A stretch of DNA of 64,000 nt from NCBI RefSeq assembly GCF_019802125.1, contig NZ_JAHVHT010000003.1:1-64000 (forward strand), given 5' to 3'. The stretch is from Tateyamaria omphalii. Lineage in GTDB: Bacteria; Pseudomonadota; Alphaproteobacteria; Rhodobacterales; Rhodobacteraceae. The notes below the pieces were generated by a model. That model had not been told where the DNA came from. It saw nothing but the letters and a program-made list of their open reading frames with translations, and made no database searches. The position numbers and the translations under genes are program-made. How positions within the stretch are numbered: the stretch's first letter is position 1; the number at the start of each line of letters is the position of its first letter. Of the stretch, positions 45,681 to 55,314 are shown piece after piece.

Positions 45681-46186
45681 TTTAGCACCCTGAACTTGAT
45701 AACGAATGGACTGTTCGAAAAGGTGTATCCCAAAGACAGCGTGATCCCACCCTTTTGAAGCACTGTTGTCGATAGGATGCCGTTCGATTGCGGAATTTGT
45801 CCCTTTCGGTAGCCCGCCTTTGCCATGACGGACAATGCGTGCTCAGCGTGGCTGCGCGCTTTGGCTTGCTTTTCTATCGACTTTCGCGGGAATGGTTCGA
45901 TGCCATAGACCGAGACCGAACATTCATCACGCTTTGCGCTGGCGACTACATTCGCGCGGCGCCCGGTGTTCGGGTTTTGGACTCGGATCCGATACTCCCT
46001 ACCACGCTTTTGAAACCCCTGGGTCTCCAATTCGGCCAAACCGCTTTCCGAGCTGAAATAGGCCGCGCATGCGCGAAGCGCAGCATCTGACGCTTGGCCG
46101 ACCGCACCCGGAAAGTTCGCCGCGTACGCCACAGTGCTTGTGCATACTACGGCCGCGGCAAGCGCCATTCTTCGAACGCAGCTCAC
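45677..46186 (-). CDS. Hypothetical secreted protein
   Basis: A 169-residue protein. [16 protein letters not shown] is a signal-peptide core near the start. The mature protein has [20 protein letters not shown] and ends with strands such as [20 protein letters not shown], suggesting a beta-rich fold. It starts 4 bp after sucC on the same strand, and its stop overlaps the lipoprotein gene by 4 bp. First of four genes inserted between sucC and sucD. Function unknown. Confidence 0.65.
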   Translation of the reverse strand: MSCVRRMALAAAVVCTSTVAYAANFPGAVGQASDAALRACAAYFSSESGLAELETQGFQKRGREYRIRVQNPNTGRRANVVASAKRDECSVSVYGIEPFPRKSIEKQAKARSHAEHALSVMAKAGYRKGQIPQSNGILSTTVLQKGGITLSLGYTFSNSPFVIKFRVLK

Positions 46187-46190
46187 AATT

Positions 46191-47384
46191 TTACCCCTTG
46201 ACCGCCTTCACGATCTTCTGCGCACCATCCTTCAGGTCGTCGGCAGCAATCACGTCGAGGCCGGAGTTGTTGATGATGTCCTTGCCCTGCTGCACATTCG
46301 TGCCTTCCAGACGCACCACCAGCGGCACTTGCAGGCCGACCTCTTTCACAGCAGCGACCACACCTTCTGCGATCACGTCGCAACGCATGATGCCGCCGAA
46401 GATATTCACCAGGATGCCTTTGACATTGGGATCAGAGGTGATGATCTTGAACGCTTCGGTCACCTTCTCCTTGGTCGCACCGCCGCCCACGTCGAGGAAG
46501 TTGGCAGGCTCGGCGCCGTAGAGCTTGATGATGTCCATCGTCGCCATGGCGAGGCCCGCGCCGTTCACCATGCAGCCGATTTCACCATCCAAGGCGATAT
46601 AGTTCAGGTCGTATTTCGATGCAGCGAGTTCCTTGGGGTCTTCCTCGGTCTCGTCGCGCAGCTCGTTGATGTCGGCGTGCCGGTAGATGGCGTTGCCATC
46701 GAACGACACCTTGGCGTCGAGCACTTTCAGATCGCCGCTGTCGGTCACGATCAGCGGGTTGATCTCGAGCATCTCCATGTCTTTTTCCATGAAGGCTTTG
46801 TAGAGCAGACCCATCAGGCCCACGCACTGCTTTACCTGTTTGCCTTCCAGACCCAGCATGAATGCGATGCGGCGGCCGTGGTAGGCTTGGTAGCCGGTGG
46901 CGGGATCAACGCTGAAGCTCAGGATTTTTTCCGGAGTCTCGGCGGCCACCTCTTCGATGTCCATGCCACCCTCGGTCGAGCAGACAAAGGAGACGCGGCT
47001 GGTGACGCGATCAACGAGCAGGGCGAGATACATCTCGGTTTCGATGCCCGAGCCGTCTTCGATATAGATGCGGTTGACCTGCTTGCCCGCCGGGCCGGTC
47101 TGGTGGGTCACAAGCGTGCGGCCCAGCATCTTCTTGGCTTCTTCGGCGGCTTCCTCGACCGATTTGGTCAGGCGTACGCCGCCCTTGTCGCCCGCATCCG
47201 CTTCTTTGAAGCTGCCCTTGCCGCGACCACCCGCGTGGATCTGTGCCTTGACCACCCACATCGGGCCATCCAATGCGCCTGCGGCAGTCTTCGCGTCTTC
47301 GGCCCGCAGGACGACGCGCCCGTCCGAGACCGGAGCCCCGTAGCTGCGCAGAAGGGCTTTGGCCTGGTATTCATGGATGTTCAT
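46191..47384 (-). CDS. sucC: Succinyl-CoA synthetase beta subunit
   Basis: A 397-residue ATP-grasp beta subunit of standard length: [66 protein letters not shown] and [14 protein letters not shown]. The start at 47384 is the family-typical MNIHEYQ. A 32-bp element with two GTGATCAC palindromes lies 115-146 bp upstream. It is the first gene of the long minus-strand suc/odh/lpd series. Confidence 0.97.
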   Translation of the reverse strand: MNIHEYQAKALLRSYGAPVSDGRVVLRAEDAKTAAGALDGPMWVVKAQIHAGGRGKGSFKEADAGDKGGVRLTKSVEEAAEEAKKMLGRTLVTHQTGPAGKQVNRIYIEDGSGIETEMYLALLVDRVTSRVSFVCSTEGGMDIEEVAAETPEKILSFSVDPATGYQAYHGRRIAFMLGLEGKQVKQCVGLMGLLYKAFMEKDMEMLEINPLIVTDSGDLKVLDAKVSFDGNAIYRHADINELRDETEEDPKELAASKYDLNYIALDGEIGCMVNGAGLAMATMDIIKLYGAEPANFLDVGGGATKEKVTEAFKIITSDPNVKGILVNIFGGIMRCDVIAEGVVAAVKEVGLQVPLVVRLEGTNVQQGKDIINNSGLDVIAADDLKDGAQKIVKAVKG

Positions 47385-47498
47385 GGCGGTTTGATCCCGT
47401 ATAGATACGTCAACGTTGGGCCTATTCGACCAACACTGAACGGTGCGTAAACGGAAAATATGTCGCACCGGCGGTTTTGAGGGGTGAAAACGTGATTT

Positions 47499-47530
47499 TG
47501 TGATCACTGCGCGAAAACGTGTGATCACAA
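47499..47530 (-). promoter_or_regulatory. Double GTGATCAC element upstream of sucC
   Basis: Read toward sucC: TTGTGATCACACGT (47530-47517), 9 bp, then GTGATCACA (47507-47499). Palindrome centres are 21 bp apart, about 119 and 140 bp from the sucC start. The same arrangement precedes sdhC. It also lies 32-63 bp before the divergent gene at 47562. Confidence 0.75.
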
Positions 47531-47561
47531 ATTACAATTTGTAAAGGAATCACGAGGGCGC

Positions 47562-48596
47562 ATGTCGCAATTTCCTATAAAATCAAAGGAAAACGGCCTG
47601 CGCTGGGGAACGGTACTGACAGCGAACGAACCGGCGGCGTTGGTCGAGACGAATGTGCGCTGGCATTTGGCCACCGGCGCGGCTGCCGTTTACGTCTTCC
47701 TGGACGACCCCGATGACCCGGCCGCAGAGGTGCTATCGGCAATCGACGGTTGCACCATGCAGTGCTGCGATGATGCCTATTGGCGCGCGCGCCGCCCGAA
47801 CAAGGGACGGCCCCCGTCCCAGATGCGTCGCCAGACCATCAATGCCAACCGGGCGCAGAACCGATGCGATCTGGATTGGCTGTTTCACATCGATGCGGAC
47901 GAGTTCATCTGGCAGGACGGCGATCTGAGCGCCGAATTGTCTGCCCATGCCGATCCGCTGACGGAACTGAACCTGCCGGTCCTCGAACGCATCTTTCCTG
48001 CGGGCGCGCAATCGACGCTGTTTGACGGCGCCTACCGCGCCAGTTCGGACCTGTCCGAAGACGATGCGGAAGCGGCTTTTGCCCCCTTCGCCCGCTTTAT
48101 GAAGCGCGGCCAGTATTCCCACGGCGCAGGCAAAAGCGGTGTGCAGGTCGGGGCGGGTTTGCGCCTTGGCGTGCATAACGCGACACGCACCGGGTCCGAG
48201 GGGCGCCAGCGTCGCGCCGCCAAGCGGGTGTCGACAACGGCGCGCTTGCTTCATTTCGACGGCATGACACCGCTGCACTGGGTGATGAAAGTGCTACGCT
48301 ATCGTCAGACGCCGCCGGAGGTGCAGGCCACGATCCTGCAACCACATCGTGCGGAACAGATCGCGTGGATGCTTGAGAAATCGCAGAACCGGCAAGAGGC
48401 TATGGCTGCCCATCACGCACTCTTTGCCATGACCGACGCCCGGCACGCGCAACTCAACCGTTTCGATCTGCTGCGCGACATATCCTTTGACCCGGCCCGC
48501 GTGCTCGGGCCCGCATGCCCGGACCTCAGCGTTGCAGCCTTCGATGCTGAACTGATGCGCCGTAACCCTGAACTGGCAGATGTGATAAACGCCTAA
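47562..48596 (+). CDS. Glycosyltransferase family 2-type protein
   Basis: A 344-residue protein with a GT-A-like fold. LRWGTVLTANEPAALVETNV is the start of the nucleotide-sugar domain, and DLDWLFHIDADEFIW holds the metal-binding DxD (Asp111, Asp113, with Glu114). AAAGGA and GAGGG lie before the ATG. Such Rhodobacterales proteins usually modify surface polysaccharide. It diverges from sucC over a 177-bp shared regulatory region and converges with the cyclase gene, overlapping it by 4 bp. Confidence 0.78.
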   Translation: MSQFPIKSKENGLRWGTVLTANEPAALVETNVRWHLATGAAAVYVFLDDPDDPAAEVLSAIDGCTMQCCDDAYWRARRPNKGRPPSQMRRQTINANRAQNRCDLDWLFHIDADEFIWQDGDLSAELSAHADPLTELNLPVLERIFPAGAQSTLFDGAYRASSDLSEDDAEAAFAPFARFMKRGQYSHGAGKSGVQVGAGLRLGVHNATRTGSEGRQRRAAKRVSTTARLLHFDGMTPLHWVMKVLRYRQTPPEVQATILQPHRAEQIAWMLEKSQNRQEAMAAHHALFAMTDARHAQLNRFDLLRDISFDPARVLGPACPDLSVAAFDAELMRRNPELADVINA

Positions 48597-49417
48597 GATG
48601 GCGTCGCGGGTGGTGTCGCGCCTTTGTACGCCTTCCACTTTGTGTAAAGCAGGTAAAGCAGCGCAACCTCGGGAATGGCTGTCACCAAAAAAGGCAGGCC
48701 AGCCGTGATGTCGACAATCACAACCGCGCCAAGGGCACCGAGAATGCGATTGCGATCCTTCTTGAACTTTGCGCGGACCGGGGTGTCTGCGACAGCTGGG
48801 ACCGACGCAAACGCATCTTCGTCGGGGATTGAAAAGCTGTCGGCGGACCCGACCTTCGGTCCCAGATTGTCAAGCAAATGCGGTGCGGTCACCCCTTCAG
48901 CGATCACCGCGTAAACGCCGATCTCATCTGCCAGATGCTTCGGCGTTGTCGGACCGAGCGGTCGCATCTCGACAGTGCCCAGATTGTTGCGCGCTGTGTC
49001 AAAGACGTGTTGCGACACCAGAATACCGCCCACTTCGGCCATCTCCTGCAGACGTGCCGCCAGGTTCACGCCGTCTCCCAGCAGATCCTGCCCCTCGACG
49101 ATCACGTCGCCCAGATGGATGCCTAAGCGGAACGGCAGCAAGTCGGGACGGCCGTTGATCGTGCGCTGGATGTCGATGGCACAGCGGACCGCGCCGACAA
49201 CCGAGGGGATGTCTGCAATCAACCCGTCGCCCGATGTGTTCGCAATGCGCCCGCCGCAATTGGCAATAGCGGCATCGATAACAGCGCGCGTGCCGCGCAA
49301 CGCGCGCACGGTGCCTTCTTCATCCACGCTCATCCGTCCGGAATAGTTCGCGGCATCCGCGGCCAGAACCGTGGTCAGCTTGCGTTCTATGGGGCGCATC
49401 TCGGGCATGTGAACCAT
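48593..49417 (-). CDS. Class III adenylate/guanylate cyclase with C-terminal membrane segment
   Basis: A protein of up to 274 residues. The cyclase homology domain has TTVLAADAANYSGRM (one metal Asp), ANTSGDGLIADI (second), and GDGVNLAARLQEMAEVGGIL with the catalytic Asn/Arg. A variable linker follows, then hydrophobic segments near the end (LGAVVIVDITAGLPFLVTAI, VALLYLLYTKW). Three ATGs (49417, 49408, 49399) are possible; none has a good ribosome site. It starts 10-28 bp past the mdh terminator, so readthrough or a leaderless message may drive it. Confidence 0.75.
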   Translation of the reverse strand: MVHMPEMRPIERKLTTVLAADAANYSGRMSVDEEGTVRALRGTRAVIDAAIANCGGRIANTSGDGLIADIPSVVGAVRCAIDIQRTINGRPDLLPFRLGIHLGDVIVEGQDLLGDGVNLAARLQEMAEVGGILVSQHVFDTARNNLGTVEMRPLGPTTPKHLADEIGVYAVIAEGVTAPHLLDNLGPKVGSADSFSIPDEDAFASVPAVADTPVRAKFKKDRNRILGALGAVVIVDITAGLPFLVTAIPEVALLYLLYTKWKAYKGATPPATPS

Positions 49418-49426
49418 ATAAACATG

Positions 49427-49456
49427 AAAAGGGCCGGATGCGATGACATCCGGCCC
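49427..49456 (-). terminator. Intrinsic terminator after mdh
   Basis: GGGCCGGATG (49431-49440) and CATCCGGCCC (49447-49456) form a 10-bp perfect stem with loop CGATGA. On the minus strand TTTT follows. Confidence 0.85.
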
Positions 49457-49480
49457 TCAAATTTCAAGCCTGTGGCTATA

Positions 49481-50536
<1,056 letters not shown>

Positions 50537-50611
50537 CTACGGCGCTGGTCTATGGGTGGTTTGCGCGCTAAGGGGGCGGAAAGAGGCTGTTTTTCGAAGG
50601 GCAACACACCC

Positions 50612-51364
50612 GTGACGCTAGATCTTTGGTTTTTCGCCGTTGCTGCGCCAGCCGTGATCTTTGCCGGGGTGTCCAAGGGCGGTTTCGGATCGGGGGCCGC
50701 CTTTGCCGCCGCATCGATTCTGGCGCTCGTGGTGGAGCCGGGACTGGCGCTGGGCGTAATGTTGCCGCTTCTCATGCTAATCGATCTGGCTACCCTGCGC
50801 CCCTACTGGGGTAAATGGAACGCGCGCGCCTCTTTGCTTCTGATCCTCGGCGGTTTGCCGGGCGTGGCGCTGGGCGCGCTCTTGTTTGCGCGCGCGGATG
50901 CAGACGTGTTCCGTGTTTTGATCGGCGCGATTTCAATCGGGTTCGTCGCCTGGCAACTGGCGCAGTCACGAGGCTGGATCCGGGCATCTCGGGTTGCCTT
51001 GTCCAAAGCCGCAGGTGCGCTGGCGGGGGTGGTCGCGGGCTTCACCAGCTTCGTCAGCCACGCAGGTGGCCCGCCCGCTGCTGTTTACCTGTTGTCTCTG
51101 AACCTGACCAAGACGGAGTATCAGGCCAGCACGGTACTCACCTTCTGGGCCATCAACATCGCCAAGTTCATTCCCTATGCTTTTCTGGGGATGTTCACGA
51201 CACAAACCACAATGGCAAACCTTGCGCTCGCCCCATTCGCCCTGCTCGGCGCGTGGTTGGGGGTCAAGGCGCATCATATGGTCCCGGAAAAGCTGTTCTT
51301 CCGCCTGACCTATGTACTGCTCACGGTGACAGGGACCAAGCTGATCTGGGACGGGCTGACATGA
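50612..51364 (+). CDS. TSUP-family (TauE/SafE) membrane transporter
   Basis: A protein of about 250 residues starting at a GTG (TLDLWFFAVAAPAVIFAG), with about eight hydrophobic segments. TSUP motifs are visible: GVSKGGFGSGAAF near the first span and FTSFVSHAGGPPAAVYLL in the middle. TSUP proteins export sulfite, sulfoacetate or related anions. No ATG is well placed; the frame is open upstream to 50492. Its end overlaps the next gene by 4 bp. The direction is divergent from mdh. Confidence 0.82.
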   Translation: MTLDLWFFAVAAPAVIFAGVSKGGFGSGAAFAAASILALVVEPGLALGVMLPLLMLIDLATLRPYWGKWNARASLLLILGGLPGVALGALLFARADADVFRVLIGAISIGFVAWQLAQSRGWIRASRVALSKAAGALAGVVAGFTSFVSHAGGPPAAVYLLSLNLTKTEYQASTVLTFWAINIAKFIPYAFLGMFTTQTTMANLALAPFALLGAWLGVKAHHMVPEKLFFRLTYVLLTVTGTKLIWDGLT

Positions 51365-51798
51365 CGGTGCGCGCGCTTACCGCCGGTGATACGAAGCAGG
51401 CATTGGATCTCTATCGGGATCTGGTCGGTGACGCTCCGCTTGGGACCGACGATGCATTTGCTGCTGTGGTGACCCATACCGGTACTACCGTTCTTGGCGT
51501 GTTTTCGGATACTACCCTGGTTGCCATGGCTACGCTGCACATACTGCCAAACGTCACGCAGGGTGGACGACCGTATGCGCTTGTCGAAAACGTGGTCACG
51601 CAAAGGGATCATCGCGGCACGGGGCAGGGACGGCGGGTCATGCAGGCGGTGATCGACGCGGCGTGGGCTGCGGATTGCTACAAGATCATGCTGCTCACCG
51701 GGCGCACGGCCGACGCACGCGGCTTCTATGAGAAGCTCGGCTTCGGCGCGGATGAAAAGTGGGGCATGACCATCCGGCGCGCACCTGTTCGAAACTGA
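51361..51798 (+). CDS. GNAT-family N-acetyltransferase
   Basis: A 145-residue acetyltransferase. Motif A is VTQRDHRGTGQGRRVMQAVI, binding acetyl-CoA through the GTGQG turn, and motif B is RGFYEKLGFGADE. The start overlaps the TSUP stop by 4 bp (ATGA), so both are made together. The substrate is unknown. Several hairpins follow before the convergent gene at 51919. Confidence 0.85.
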   Translation: MTVRALTAGDTKQALDLYRDLVGDAPLGTDDAFAAVVTHTGTTVLGVFSDTTLVAMATLHILPNVTQGGRPYALVENVVTQRDHRGTGQGRRVMQAVIDAAWAADCYKIMLLTGRTADARGFYEKLGFGADEKWGMTIRRAPVRN

Positions 51799-51801
51799 TC
51801 C

Positions 51802-51914
51802 AGGCGGATCGGGATCCGCCTTACGATCTTGACCCGCCCGCAGACCAAAAAAGGACGCTCTGAAGAGCGTCCTTTTCAATCTGTTGCAACCGTAAGGCGG
51901 ACGTGTCGTCCGCC
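51802..51914. terminator. Cluster of three hairpins between convergent genes
   Basis: AGGCGGATC/GATCCGCCT (51802-51821), a 12-bp stem with T run (51849-51860/51865-51876, a good bidirectional terminator), and GGCGGACG/CGTCCGCC (51896-51914). CCGCCTTACG at 51816-51825 can also pair with CGTAAGGCGG at 51891-51900. Confidence 0.75.
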
Positions 51915-51918
51915 CGTT

Positions 51919-52239
51919 TCAGGCGTCTTTGCCCTTGGCCGGCAATGCCTCGGCCAGCGCTTCAAAGGCCTGACCGCTTGCCACAAGGCATGTCATGCCG
52001 TTTGGCGTTGTCACCGTAATGGTCCACGTCCCGCTCTCTTCCGAGGCGAACACCTCGATCACCGAATTGTTGGCGCCCAGACCCATGGACTGCCGCGTCT
52101 CGCCATAGCCCTCGGCCAACCGGCTCACCACAATATCGCGGGGACCGCAATTTCGCGCCTGCTGCTGCGCCTGTGCCGCGTTAACCATCGCTGCGAGCGC
52201 CAGAACACCCGCTGTCATCACATTCATCATCCGTGTCAT
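51919..52239 (-). CDS. Small secreted protein, hypothetical
   Basis: A 106-residue product with signal peptide core VMTAGVLALAAMVNAAQA. The mature part has two Cys (ARNCGPRDIV, GMTCLVASG) and WTITVTTPNGMTCLVASGQA. Similar short proteins with this MTCLVASG ending are common in Rhodobacterales but uncharacterised. AAGG sets the start at 52239 over the upstream ATG 52281. Confidence 0.65.
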   Translation of the reverse strand: MTRMMNVMTAGVLALAAMVNAAQAQQQARNCGPRDIVVSRLAEGYGETRQSMGLGANNSVIEVFASEESGTWTITVTTPNGMTCLVASGQAFEALAEALPAKGKDA

Positions 52240-52592
52240 CACGTTCAGCCTTTCACAAAGGAAGGCGTCACCTCTGGTCATCTGGCCCAGCCGGAACCCC
52301 GGCGATGACCGGGCAGCCCCGGTTCATACCCGACCCTTTGCACGTTCCGTGAAGTGTTCGGCGGCCCTGCCGAAACGGCCCTCCCCGCGCAGTCGGATTG
52401 GGACAAATGTGCGGATCTAGCCTTGAATAATGGTTAACGCTGCGTGCGCAGGTCGTTAAAACTCGATGAAAGGCTTCTGAATTGACAGGAAGCCGGGACG
52501 TGATTTCTGCAATGCAGAAAAATAGCGCTTGAACTATCTGGCAAAAAATGGCCCTTTCCGCGCAACTTTATGACTCGCAAGGATCGCACGCC
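52240..52592. other. Divergent promoter region between 51919-52239 and the Mcl-like gene
   Basis: About 350 bp with no supported gene. It contains the palindrome TTTCTGCAATGCAGAAA at 52504-52520, listed separately; no other element was recognised. Confidence 0.5.
52504..52520. promoter_or_regulatory. 17-bp palindrome upstream of the Mcl-like gene
   Basis: TTTCTGCA-A-TGCAGAAA is fully symmetric, 72-89 bp before the start at 52593. It is a candidate operator for the ethylmalonyl-CoA pathway genes. Confidence 0.5.
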
Positions 52593-53447
52593 ATGGCCCT
52601 CGACCGTCCCCTCCGCTCCGTTCTTTACATCCCGGGTTCCAAGCCGCGCGCGTTGGACAAGGCACGCGGTCTGCCGGTCGACGCGATCATCTTCGACCTG
52701 GAAGACGCCGTGTCGCTCGAGGAAAAGGAAAGCGCGCGCGCGACACTGGCAGAGGCGCTGGCGCAGGGCGGCTATGGCGCACGCCTCAAGATCGTGCGCA
52801 TCAACGGCTTCGACACCGCATGGGGTCGCGATGACGCACAGGCGGCCAAGGACATGGGTGCAGACGCAATCCTTCTGCCAAAGGTCAACAGCCCCGATGA
52901 TCTGGATGCATTGGCCGACATTACGGGCGACACCCCGCTCTGGGCCATGATGGAAACGCCTCTGGGCATGATCAACGCACCGGCCATCGGCGCACACCCC
53001 AAGCTGCAAGGCATGGTCATGGGCACAAACGATCTGGCGAAAGAGCTGCAAACCCGCTTCCGCCCCGACCGCCTGCCGCTGCAAACCGGTCTGGGCCTCT
53101 GCCTACTGGCGGCCAAGGCGCATGGCTGTGCTATCGTCGATGGCGTCTACAACGCGTTCAAGGACGAGGACGGCCTGAAAATCGAATGCGACCAAGGCCG
53201 CGACATGGGGTTCGACGGCAAGACACTGATCCACCCCGCGCAGGTGGACATCGCCAACGCCGCCTTCTCCCCATCGGAGGCCGAGATTGACCTCGCCCGC
53301 CGCCAGATCACCGCCTTTGAAGAGGTCGAGGCCAGTGGGCAAGGCGTTGCCGTAGTTGATGGACGTATCGTCGAGAATCTGCACATCGTCACGGCGCGCG
53401 AGACATTGGCCAAGGCCGATGCCATCGCAGCCATGGCAAAAGGATAG
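52593..53447 (+). CDS. mcl2: HpcH/HpaI-type CoA lyase or thioesterase: (3S)-malyl-CoA thioesterase-like
   Basis: A 284-residue TIM-barrel protein of the citrate lyase beta/malyl-CoA lyase family. Arg69 (IVRING), Glu121 (METPLGMINAP) and Asp147 (GTNDLAKEL) are the expected CoA-ester and metal residues. AAGGATCG favours the start at 52593 over 52548. In Rhodobacter sphaeroides the gene at this position, three genes before mch, encodes malyl-CoA thioesterase (Mcl2), while Mcl1 (malyl/methylmalyl-CoA lyase) is elsewhere; the neighbouring NnrU and DUF1737 genes match that order. Lyase or citramalyl-CoA lyase activity remains possible. Confidence 0.8.
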   Translation: MALDRPLRSVLYIPGSKPRALDKARGLPVDAIIFDLEDAVSLEEKESARATLAEALAQGGYGARLKIVRINGFDTAWGRDDAQAAKDMGADAILLPKVNSPDDLDALADITGDTPLWAMMETPLGMINAPAIGAHPKLQGMVMGTNDLAKELQTRFRPDRLPLQTGLGLCLLAAKAHGCAIVDGVYNAFKDEDGLKIECDQGRDMGFDGKTLIHPAQVDIANAAFSPSEAEIDLARRQITAFEEVEASGQGVAVVDGRIVENLHIVTARETLAKADAIAAMAKG

Positions 53448-53450
53448 ACG

Positions 53451-54005
53451 ATGTATTGGATCATTCTGATTGCGGGTGTCGCCCTGTGGTGGACGGCGCA
53501 TCTGTTCAAACGTGTCGCACCCGAACGCCGCGCGGCGATGGGTGATCCCGGCAAGGGCGCCGTTGCAATAGCTGTGGTGCTCTCCATCGTCCTGATGGTG
53601 ATCGGCTATCGCGGCACGGACTTCATCAACGTCTGGTTCCCGCCCAGTTTCACGATCCATATCAACAATCTGCTCATGCTGATCGCCATCTACCTGCTCA
53701 GCCCCGCGCCCAAGCGCGGCAAGCTGGTGTCAGGGATGCGCCACCCCATGCTGACGGGCTTTTCCCTCTGGGCCATCGCGCACCTCTTGGTGAATGGCGA
53801 TCTGGCCTCAATCGTCCTGTTTGGCGGCCTCCTGATCTGGGCCATCGCGGCTGCACGCATCATCAATTCCAACGAGCCAAACTGGCAACGCGGACCCGAG
53901 GGGACACTCGCCAAGGACGCCATGTTCTTCGTGGGCTCCATCATCCTGCTGGGCGTCATCGGCTGGATCCACAACTGGCTGGGTGTCTGGCCATTCCCGG
54001 GATAA
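53451..54005 (+). CDS. NnrU-family membrane protein
   Basis: A 184-residue protein with about five hydrophobic spans (MYWIILIAGVALWWTAHLFK at the start, AVAIAVVLSIVLMVIGYRG next). NnrU patterns are seen at VSGMRHPMLTGFSLWAIAHL and RIINSNEPNWQRGPEGTLAK. NnrU was first linked to nitric oxide metabolism in Rhodobacter, but homologues are widely placed near other genes. It starts 3 bp after the Mcl-like gene. Confidence 0.88.
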   Translation: MYWIILIAGVALWWTAHLFKRVAPERRAAMGDPGKGAVAIAVVLSIVLMVIGYRGTDFINVWFPPSFTIHINNLLMLIAIYLLSPAPKRGKLVSGMRHPMLTGFSLWAIAHLLVNGDLASIVLFGGLLIWAIAAARIINSNEPNWQRGPEGTLAKDAMFFVGSIILLGVIGWIHNWLGVWPFPG

Positions 54006-54009
54006 GCCC

Positions 54010-54213
54010 ATGAAACTCTATCGTTTCCTGTCCGAAGAGGACACATCCGCCTTTTGCCACAAGGTCACTGCCGCGCTCAATGCGGGTTGGGAGCTGTATG
54101 GCCCGCCTACCCAGACCTGGGACCACGCAGCGGGTGTCATGCGCTGCGGGCAAGCGGTCACAAAGGACGTGCCGGGGGACTACACCCCGGACATCAAACT
54201 AGGGGAACAGTAA
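54010..54213 (+). CDS. DUF1737 small protein
   Basis: A 67-residue protein. MKLYRFLSEEDTSAFCHKVT and LNAGWELYGPPTQTWDHAAG are typical of DUF1737, a short family with no known function. It lies 4 bp after NnrU, and the mch start shares the last base of its TAA stop. Confidence 0.8.
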   Translation: MKLYRFLSEEDTSAFCHKVTAALNAGWELYGPPTQTWDHAAGVMRCGQAVTKDVPGDYTPDIKLGEQ

Positions 54214-55244
54214 TGGCCAAAACCAATTCGGGCCGGTTTTTCGAAGACTACAGCGTCGGCGATGTGCTGACGCACGCGGTGCCACGCACTGTCGGGGCAG
54301 GGGAACGGGCGCTCTACCACGCGCTTTATCCGGCGCGGCACGCGCTTTATTCGTCCGACACGTTCGCGCAGGCGTCTGGTTTGGCGGCCTCTCCGCTCGA
54401 TGACATGATCGCGTTTCACACCGTCTTTGGCAAAACCGTGCCGGACGTGTCGCTGAACGCGGTGGCAAACCTGGGCTATGCCGAAGGGCGCTGGCTCAAG
54501 CCGGTCTGGCCGGGCGACACGCTGACATCGGAATCCGAAGTGATCGGGGTCAAGCAGAACTCGAACGGCAAGTCGGGTGTGGTTTATGTGCGCACGACAG
54601 GCCGGAACCAGCATGGCGAAGCGGTGCTGGAATACGTCCGCTGGGTCATGGTGCGCAAAGGGAACCTGGACGCACCCGCGCCCGAGACCGTGATTCCGGA
54701 GCTGAACAAGGTTGTCCCCGCGGGGACACTTACCGTGCCGGAAGGTCTGACGTTCGAAAACTACGACTTCGACCTCGCGGGTGAGCCGCATCGTTGGGGC
54801 GACTACGAGGTCGGCGAACAGATTGACCATGTGGACGGTGTTACCATCGAGGAAGCCGAGCATATGATTGCGACGCGGCTGTGGCAGAACACGGCAAAAG
54901 TGCATTTCGACACCTCCGCCCGCCCCGACGGTACGCGCCTGATTTACGGCGGCCATGTGATCTCCATGGCCCGAGCGCTGTCCTTCAACGGGCTCGCAAA
55001 CGCGCAAATGGTCGTAGGGCTGAACGCGGGCGCCCACGCCAATCCATGTCTCGCTGGCGATACCGTACGCGCGTGGTCCGAGGTGCTGGACAAGGCGGAA
55101 ACCGCAGCGCCTGGCGTCGGTGCGATCCGTTTGCGGCTGGTCGCGACCAAGGGCGGAGCGCCATTCCAGTTGCGCGGCGAGGACGGCAAATATCTGCCGG
55201 AGGTCTTGCTTGACTTGGATTACTGGGCCTTGATGCCAATGTAG
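54213..55244 (+). CDS. mch: Mesaconyl-CoA hydratase (ethylmalonyl-CoA pathway)
   Basis: A 343-residue double-hotdog MaoC-type enzyme, matching the known length of Mch. The N-terminal NSGRFFEDYSVGDVLTHAVP and C-terminal LIYGGHVISMARALSFNGLA are typical. It interconverts mesaconyl-CoA and (2R,3S)-beta-methylmalyl-CoA. The start lies 3 bp before the end of the DUF1737 gene. The codons for Val-Val-Pro-Ala-Gly-Thr near 54711 contain the 16-bp palindrome TGTCCCCGCGGGGACA. Confidence 0.9.
   Translation: MAKTNSGRFFEDYSVGDVLTHAVPRTVGAGERALYHALYPARHALYSSDTFAQASGLAASPLDDMIAFHTVFGKTVPDVSLNAVANLGYAEGRWLKPVWPGDTLTSESEVIGVKQNSNGKSGVVYVRTTGRNQHGEAVLEYVRWVMVRKGNLDAPAPETVIPELNKVVPAGTLTVPEGLTFENYDFDLAGEPHRWGDYEVGEQIDHVDGVTIEEAEHMIATRLWQNTAKVHFDTSARPDGTRLIYGGHVISMARALSFNGLANAQMVVGLNAGAHANPCLAGDTVRAWSEVLDKAETAAPGVGAIRLRLVATKGGAPFQLRGEDGKYLPEVLLDLDYWALMPM
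54713..54728. repeat. Palindrome copy 3, inside mch
   Basis: TGTCCCCGCGGGGACA, identical to 34779-34794 and sharing its 14-bp core with 8900-8913. Here it is translated as part of Mch. Confidence 0.9.
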
Positions 55245-55314
55245 GATGCCGGGGTGACGCGCGTCTGACGACGACGCCCCACCCGCCATCCCGCATGGCG
55301 CAAGGAGTGAGCCC

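Noticed and set aside
46134-47450. Plus-strand frame of over 400 codons antisense to sucC
   Set aside because: sucC is unmistakable; the antisense product has no known motif.
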